From Lytechinus variegatus (Eukaryota > Echinodermata > Echinoidea > Temnopleuroida > Toxopneustidae), in contig NC_054746.1 of NCBI RefSeq assembly GCF_018143015.1, positions 31,399,129 to 31,463,128 of the forward strand: a stretch of 64,000 nt of DNA, written 5' to 3'. Positions 58,904 through 64,000 of this stretch are shown in pieces. The notes under the pieces were generated by a model. It had not been told where the DNA came from. It did no database searches and was given only the letters and a program-made list of their open reading frames with translations. Both the position numbers and the translations under genes were made by a program. How positions within the stretch are numbered: the stretch's first letter is position 1; the number at the start of each line of letters is the position of its first letter.

Positions 58904-61900
58904 ATGAAGGTCAGTTTTGTTCTGTTAGTGGTCATCTTGACCGTTTGCTCAGCTCTACCGGTCAGCCGTAAAGTTCGCTATGACAAGTAAGGCTCGTGTG
59001 AGATGCCCATCATGGTCGTCATTACAACAGTAACATCCATCGTCATTATCACCATCACTACCACCTTCATAATCGTTATCATCATCATCATCACTACCAA
59101 CATCATAAATCGTCATCAACATCACTTCCCATCATGATCACCATGCACCATCATCATGATCATCATCATCATAACCATCACTGCCATTAGCACTGCTCTC
59201 ATTTGTTGCCACCATCGCCATTATTGAATACGAACTCTATCCCAATCAGAATTTGGTTTGAACTAGTAGAAAATATCTGAAGTATAAAACCGAAATTTTC
59301 TTTGAAATCGGATGACATTATAAGATAAAGAAGAGTTTTTGCATGTTTTATTTTCAATTTTCATTATAGAGTTTTATATGTACATGTCTTTGCCAGTATG
59401 TAAATAAGAGACTAGGTGACGTACGTCACTCACATTCGATATTTCATTCTTTATTTTCTTCCACAGAACTGCCACTTCTTTATATAGATCTAGTGATGTA
59501 AGAATAATAATGTGAATAATTTTATATTTTCCATGAGGAATCAAACCAACCTTCACATAATTGAATTTAAATATTTTCATAATATAAAATACAAAGAGAA
59601 ATACTGAGTATGTGACGTGTACGGTACTACCGCCTATGTTGTGCATGTCACTGGTTTTGGCAACTAAACAACACCGAAAATGACTTGGTTTACATCTAAA
59701 AATATTTCATATCTGACATTTTGAAGATTCAACTTGTTTTTATATTCTCAAGTTATTGAAATTACCCTCCTCATGGATGGAACTTGACCTACACGGAACT
59801 TTTAGAAACTTATGCGAGATTTTTCCTTCCTGTCGTTGGGAGAAAGTAGCGAACCCAAATACCCGTTATCTGCATGCGGGAACGCTAGTACAACAGGTGT
59901 CCATGGACCTGATGCATAAAAGTTCTGAAACTTTTTCATCCCATGCATGGTGAATACCATGGTATCGATGTTCAACAGCCAATCAAAATCAAGGATTCAA
60001 TGTCAGTTACAACTTGCCAATTTTCTTTTATGTAGCCTGTTCCAGGTGATAATCAACTAATTAGTTTCTAAATCCATTTTTCAATTAACTGCTTTCTAAA
60101 CTGTAATGTTGCTCCTCCTTAAATCATCGTAATCATTACTACCACTAAAACACAGCTACCGCCACCATTTATGCCGTTTCCAATATTGGCGCTATTAGCC
60201 ATCATCAACAACGCCATTTACACCATCGTCACCACCATTATCACCACTATCATCATCTACACCAATGCCATCATCACCGACATCCTCGTTTTACTAACAA
60301 TTCCAGCATTCACGATTATTATCGTTATTATGACCACCAATATCACCAAAACACCTGTCGCTATCATCAGTATCACCACCAGTATCAACCATCAGCAACG
60401 CAATTATTGTCATCTCTCTTTTGTCCAACGATGATCGTCTCGACATCATCTACATTGCCTTTCACGAGTGTCATGCATTAGATGATTTTCAAATTCGAGG
60501 ATGAAAACCAAAGTGAAGAGTATTACTCGATCTACTTGATGTCATATTTTACTGTGTCTTTCCAGCTACAAGGTATTTCGCATTACTCCTCGGACCCAAG
60601 ATGAATTAAAATGGATACAAGGTGTGGCCGACAGATGGGAAACGGTAAGGATGAGTCGAATATATTTTAACATGTGTCGATGTTTCTATTATCATTCTAG
60701 TGATTTTATTCCGCTTCCTTGCTGATACTTTTCTGTACCTTTTCTACATTGTATTCTTTTCACTCTTCCCCACCTCCCATCTTAATTCTTATCCTTTCTT
60801 ATTCCTAGCTTGATTTCTGGAAGCGCCCAACGAAAGTTGGACGACCTGTCGATGTCATGGTTTCCCCTGCCCATCAACTGAACTTCGTTAGCTCAGCCAG
60901 CCGTCCTGGACTAGAGATCACAACTTGGGTATGTACTTAATATCACTTGGAGAAAAGGAAATCGCGGGATGGATAAAAAAAACAGCTCTTTTGTTCAAAG
61001 AAGATAAACCGTAATCCATTTCTAGAATCTGTGCATGAATGTCGAGACTTTGCAGTAGCCTTCTAATACTTTCGGAAATACAGAAATTTCGATAATTTTA
61101 AATAATTTTCTATCCACTTTTAATAGATGTCCTACATGTATCTGTATCATTTAAACTTTCCTCTAGATCTCTAACGTCCAAGATATGATTGACCGAGAGG
61201 CCGCTGAGATGATCAATTCTAAGAACGACTTTAATGCTGCCAACTTCGATTACAACCAATACCACACTTATGAAGAGGTAATAATACTCAACCTAGCACC
61301 GAACCATAGAGATAAACATCTCTATGCACCGAACCCTTTAGGAGTGGGAGGGAGATATTGACAGATGTCGTATTTTTTTCCTAGTGGTGGGCCCGGGAGG
61401 GGGCATGGGGCGCGGCACCTGGATGGACCATCAAATTTATTTACTATCAAATGAAATGCATCTGGCATCACCCCAGTAACTTAGCTTTTATCTTCTTGTA
61501 GGCCGGGGGGGGGGGGCGGGGGTAAAAGTGTCCTTGTTGGGCAAAAAAAAATCGACCCATTCCACCTTCATAGTCGACCGAGGGTTTTTTCTGGACCCTA
61601 GCTCTAACGGGCCCGTGCATTTATGAAATCCAGGGGGCAGTTCCATAAAGTTGTTCGTAAGTTAAGAGCGACTTTAGAACGACTGGTGAACCTTTCCTAC
61701 GCGCTAAACCATCGCCAATGGTGTCTACCATTTACCAAAAGAAAGGATCACCGGTCGTTTACCCACCTGAATCAGCTACTGATGTTGCCTTCCGCATAAT
61801 GAGAGATCTGGGGCCAGTTTCATAAAAACGTGTTATATAAGAAGCAATTTCCAATAACAGTTAAAAGCAACTGAAATCCTAATTGTACCCGATGGCTGAT

Positions 61901-64000
61901 GGTTAAATTGCTATTTGTTATTGCATTAAATGTTTATGAAACGGGGCCCTTGATGGATTGTTGTGGAAATTTAAGTCTATATCGTACGGAGCCTTTAAAG
62001 TGCCGACGACTTGGCGAGATATTTTATCTTGCCAAGTCGACATGATAACCTTAGCGAGATATTTTATCTTGCCAAGTCGACTTATAAAACATTATGGCAT
62101 GTATTCTGAAGTCAGGTTTAACTTAGACCATGGTCTAACTCTGTGCTAAAATTATGGGAAGCCAAACGTTTCAAAATTTGGTTAAAATGAATGTTTCTCA
62201 TGTTTACTGTGCTCTTTACTAATTCTTTAATGGTGAAGACAACTTTCATACTTATCCTTTCCAGGCTGTTTTGGGAGTCAGTGATCTGATACATTGAACC
62301 TCTACTGTTATAGATTTATGTAACAACTGGCTTTTCATAGTTAAACCACAACTTTAAACCTGAGTTTAAGTTAAACCCGACTTCAGAATACGGCCATAGT
62401 ATCGACATGGCAAGATATGAAGTCTCCAAGGCCCGGCGAGAGTCCAAATATCTCGCCAAGTTGATATATACCTTTTTTTATAAGTCAACTTGACAAGATA
62501 ACATATCTCGCCATGTCGACATATAACTTTTTATAAGTCGACTTGGCGAGATAATGTATCTAGCCATGTCGACATAATAAGGTTATCATGTCGACATTGC
62601 AAGATAAATTATCTCGCCAAGTCGATGGCACTTTAAAGGCTTCGTAATATCGTCATCGGAATTCGTGAAATGCGCTAATTTTGTTTGTGTTTTCTGATTT
62701 ATCTTGGGATCATCGATAGCCCTATACATTATTTAGAATCCAATTTTAAATAGGTATATTGCTAACGGGTCAATATTTTTCTGTATTAGTCATCTAATCT
62801 TTATAAAAATCTACGGAATATTGTGTTTAGATGAGTTGAGAATATGTGATCATACATTTTTCTATTTTAGATTTTTTTGTACTGAAACAGATCTATCTCT
62901 GTGTATATTGTCTTGCTATATTCTTTCAGTTTTGATTATTTTCTTTCATCTTTTCAGCCTATTCATGTAACACAATCATGTATCGTCATGAGCGCCAAAA
63001 AGCAGATCCCATCTTACACTGAAGGAACTACTTTTATCATATTCTGCATAATATTATATGCGTTATCATCTATTCCTTTTCGATCTTTAGATCTTTGCCT
63101 GGATGAATGACTTCTCTTCCTCTCATCCTGATGTCAGTATGGTTAAGGTCACAACCACGTACGAGGGGGAAGCAGTCTACGGACTCAGGGTATGTTTTGT
63201 ATTTGATGGGGTGTTGTTGGGCTGGGTTTGGGTGCAATACCTTTCTGATAATTCTGATTGTTTATGGCGATGATGGCAATTATGATAATTAGAATGGTAA
63301 TGATAACGATATGATACTACTTATGAAAAGTGTGAACAAGAAAGAAATTGAACAAGGAGGAGGGGAAGAAGAACAAGAGAAACAGAAGGAGTGAACATGT
63401 TAACATTAATTACCAGGCCATTTTTCAACAGCAGCTTTAGAAACTTGAAAATATTTGTTTTATTTTAAACTAAAAAAAAATCATTAAGTGCAATTTGCAA
63501 TATATATAGTTAGGTAGGGGCGACGTGGTCTAGTGGTTATGAATACCTTCTTTCAAGCTGAGGGACGTGGGTTCGAATCCAAGCCATGGCGTGTTTTCCT
63601 TCAGCAAGAATTTTACCCACATTGTGCTGCACTCTTCCAAGGTGAGGTGAATGGGTCCCCGGCAGGATTAATTTCCGGAATACACCAAGCGCCTTTAGCA
63701 GCTGAAGCTACAGCCGGTTACTTGATAATTGGCGCTAGCTCATAACATTATTATTATCATTATGAAAAGAATAATTCAGAGTCATAATCACCCTCCCAAC
63801 TGATCCCCACACTGAAAGAACAATTGATTAGCATACCAATAATTTTGATTTTTCCGATCATAGCATCCCTAAAAGTTTATCAATTTTATAAGAATTGGTA
63901 CATTATGGGTTATTGCTGCTCGCAATTTATAATATCGAACAGATCGCCAAGTCACCGTCCGCCACGAACGTAGCCTACATCCAGGGAGGTATCCATGCCA
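58904..64000 (+). CDS. Zinc carboxypeptidase precursor (M14A), 5' part
   Basis: Exons are 58904-58986, 60566-60644, 60809-60928, 61167-61277, 63091-63189 and 63943 to the window edge, with GT-AG borders and phase kept. The first 17 or so residues, MKVSFVLLVVILTVCSA, form a signal peptide. A pro-region follows (about 18-115) with the usual activation-peptide signs: YKVFRITPRTQDELKWIQ (29-46), then LDFWKRP and VDVMVSPAHQLNF. The mature domain begins near YNQYHTYEEIFAWMND (124-139). Residues 160-183 run up to YIQGGIHA. H182 would be the first zinc ligand of the H-x-x-E pair, and the paired Glu and the rest of the enzyme lie beyond 64000. Such enzymes are secreted as zymogens and remove C-terminal residues from peptides. 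Whether it is A- or B-type cannot be told, because the specificity pocket is outside the window. All visible exons look intact. Confidence 0.93.
59010..59215 (+). repeat. CAT/CAC microsatellite in carboxypeptidase intron 1
   Basis: An imperfect array of CATCAT, CATCAC and CACCAT triplets. Confidence 0.8.
60110..60450 (+). repeat. Second CAT/CAC microsatellite in carboxypeptidase intron 1
   Basis: ATCACCACTATCATCATC-type triplets run for more than 300 bases. The open frame across it is an artefact of the triplet pattern (runs of I and T). Confidence 0.8.
61370..61620. repeat. G-rich repeat fragment in carboxypeptidase intron 4
   Basis: GGGCCCGGGAGGGGGCATGG, a GGCCGGGGGGGGGG run and AAAAATCGACCCATTCCA recall the G-rich fragments at 21600-21690 and 53865-53930. 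No ends are defined. Confidence 0.35.
61637..61762 (+). mobile_element. Truncated copy of the 44305-44468 foldback MITE
   Basis: GTTCCATAAAGTTGTTCGTA, AGTTAAGAGCGACTTTAGAA and GGATCACCGGTCGTT match that family in order. The right-hand arm is cut short. Confidence 0.6.
61810..61949. mobile_element. MITE with GGGGCCAGTTTCATAAA ends
   Basis: GGGGCCAGTTTCATAAA faces TTTATGAAACGGGGCCC, and inside CAATTTCCAATAACAG roughly pairs with TTTGTTATTGCATTAA. It lies in carboxypeptidase intron 4, 36 bases before the next element. Confidence 0.65.
61985..62646. mobile_element. Foldback element of CTTGGCGAGATA repeats with nested MITE
   Basis: The ends TACGGAGCCTTTAAAGTGCC and GGCACTTTAAAGGCTTCGTA are inverted, flanked by ATATCG (61979-61984 and 62647-62652). 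The arms repeat CTTGGCGAGATATTTTATC and TTGCCAAGTCGACAT words, at least six in all. A separate inverted-repeat unit, 62101-62391, has inserted in the middle. There is no coding region. Confidence 0.75.
62101..62391. mobile_element. MITE nested in 61985-62646
   Basis: GTATTCTGAAGTCAGGTTTA and then ACTTAGACC faces TTAAGTTAAACCCGACTTCA and GAATAC. Its ends do not belong to the CTTGGCGAGATA pattern of the host element, so it is the younger insertion. Confidence 0.65.
63516..63763 (+). mobile_element. tRNA-derived SINE in carboxypeptidase intron 5
   Basis: The head has an A-box-like GTGGTCTAGTGG (63525-63536) and a perfect B-box GGTTCGAATCC (63570-63580). A non-tRNA body of about 150 bases follows, ending GGCGCTAGCTCATAAC and ATTATTATTATCATTAT. 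It differs in body sequence from the SINE at 25830-26172. Confidence 0.75.

Noticed and set aside
60171-60434. An 87-codon open frame
   Set aside because: It is a translation of an imperfect CAT/CAC microsatellite (I and T runs).
63516-63600. Possible tRNA gene
   Set aside because: The A and B boxes are those of a SINE head. The sequence continues into a SINE body and the acceptor stem does not close.

Overview
This window looks like nuclear DNA from a marine deuterostome, most likely an echinoderm. Genes are split by GT-AG introns of 0.1 to 7 kb, the DNA is AT-rich, and short transposons and tandem elements are dense. The calmodulin protein is of the invertebrate deuterostome type (loop III reads [10 protein letters not shown]-terminus MMTSK). 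I cannot name the species. No bacterial features are present.

Three host genes can be read. (1) Calmodulin, minus strand, 7262-20739, complete in six coding exons (149 residues). Its first coding exon is just the ATG at 20739-20737, followed by a 6.9-kb intron. (2) A nine-exon plus-strand gene, 31646-49959, whose N-terminal domain matches MAJIN, the meiotic protein that ties telomeres to the inner nuclear membrane. Two further exons at 56203-56311 and 56413-56430 continue exon 8 in phase and give a hydrophobic C-terminus, so the gene may make both a soluble and a tail-anchored form. (3) A secreted metallocarboxypeptidase of family M14A, plus strand, from 58904 to beyond the right edge. It has a signal peptide, a pro-region and the start of the catalytic domain, and the window ends just after the first zinc-binding histidine. 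A TATA box and a perfect CRE lie just upstream.

The rest is mostly mobile DNA. The most distinctive family is a set of six elements (3.4, 14.0, 16.0, 23.0, 46.5 and 57.8 kb). The complete copies have inverted ends containing GTCTCRCCTGCA and carry about 150-200-bp tandem monomers. Most monomers contain TGACCTTTGACCT, the DR1 nuclear-receptor half-site pair, or a near match. Other elements with checkable ends are a piggyBac-like MITE with TTAA flanks (41048-41801), hAT-like elements with 8-bp duplications (42748-43556 and 27867-28144), a 3.15-kb Harbinger-like element with TAA flanks (46213-49365), a Tc1-like element (5016-5599) and many foldback MITEs. There are also two tRNA-derived SINEs, the 3' end of a LINE, a relic of an uncharacterised widespread gene family, and an old BEL/Pao-like LTR retrotransposon fossil inside a MAJIN intron. 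Nested insertions are common and give relative ages.

The three genes do not form a pathway. They are neighbours in a transposon-rich region. The points most worth following are the two MAJIN C-termini, the DR1-bearing tandem elements in the calmodulin first intron and upstream of the carboxypeptidase, an unrecognised coding-like exon inside the calmodulin intron (18107-18303), and the 3' tail shared by the LINE and the SINEs.
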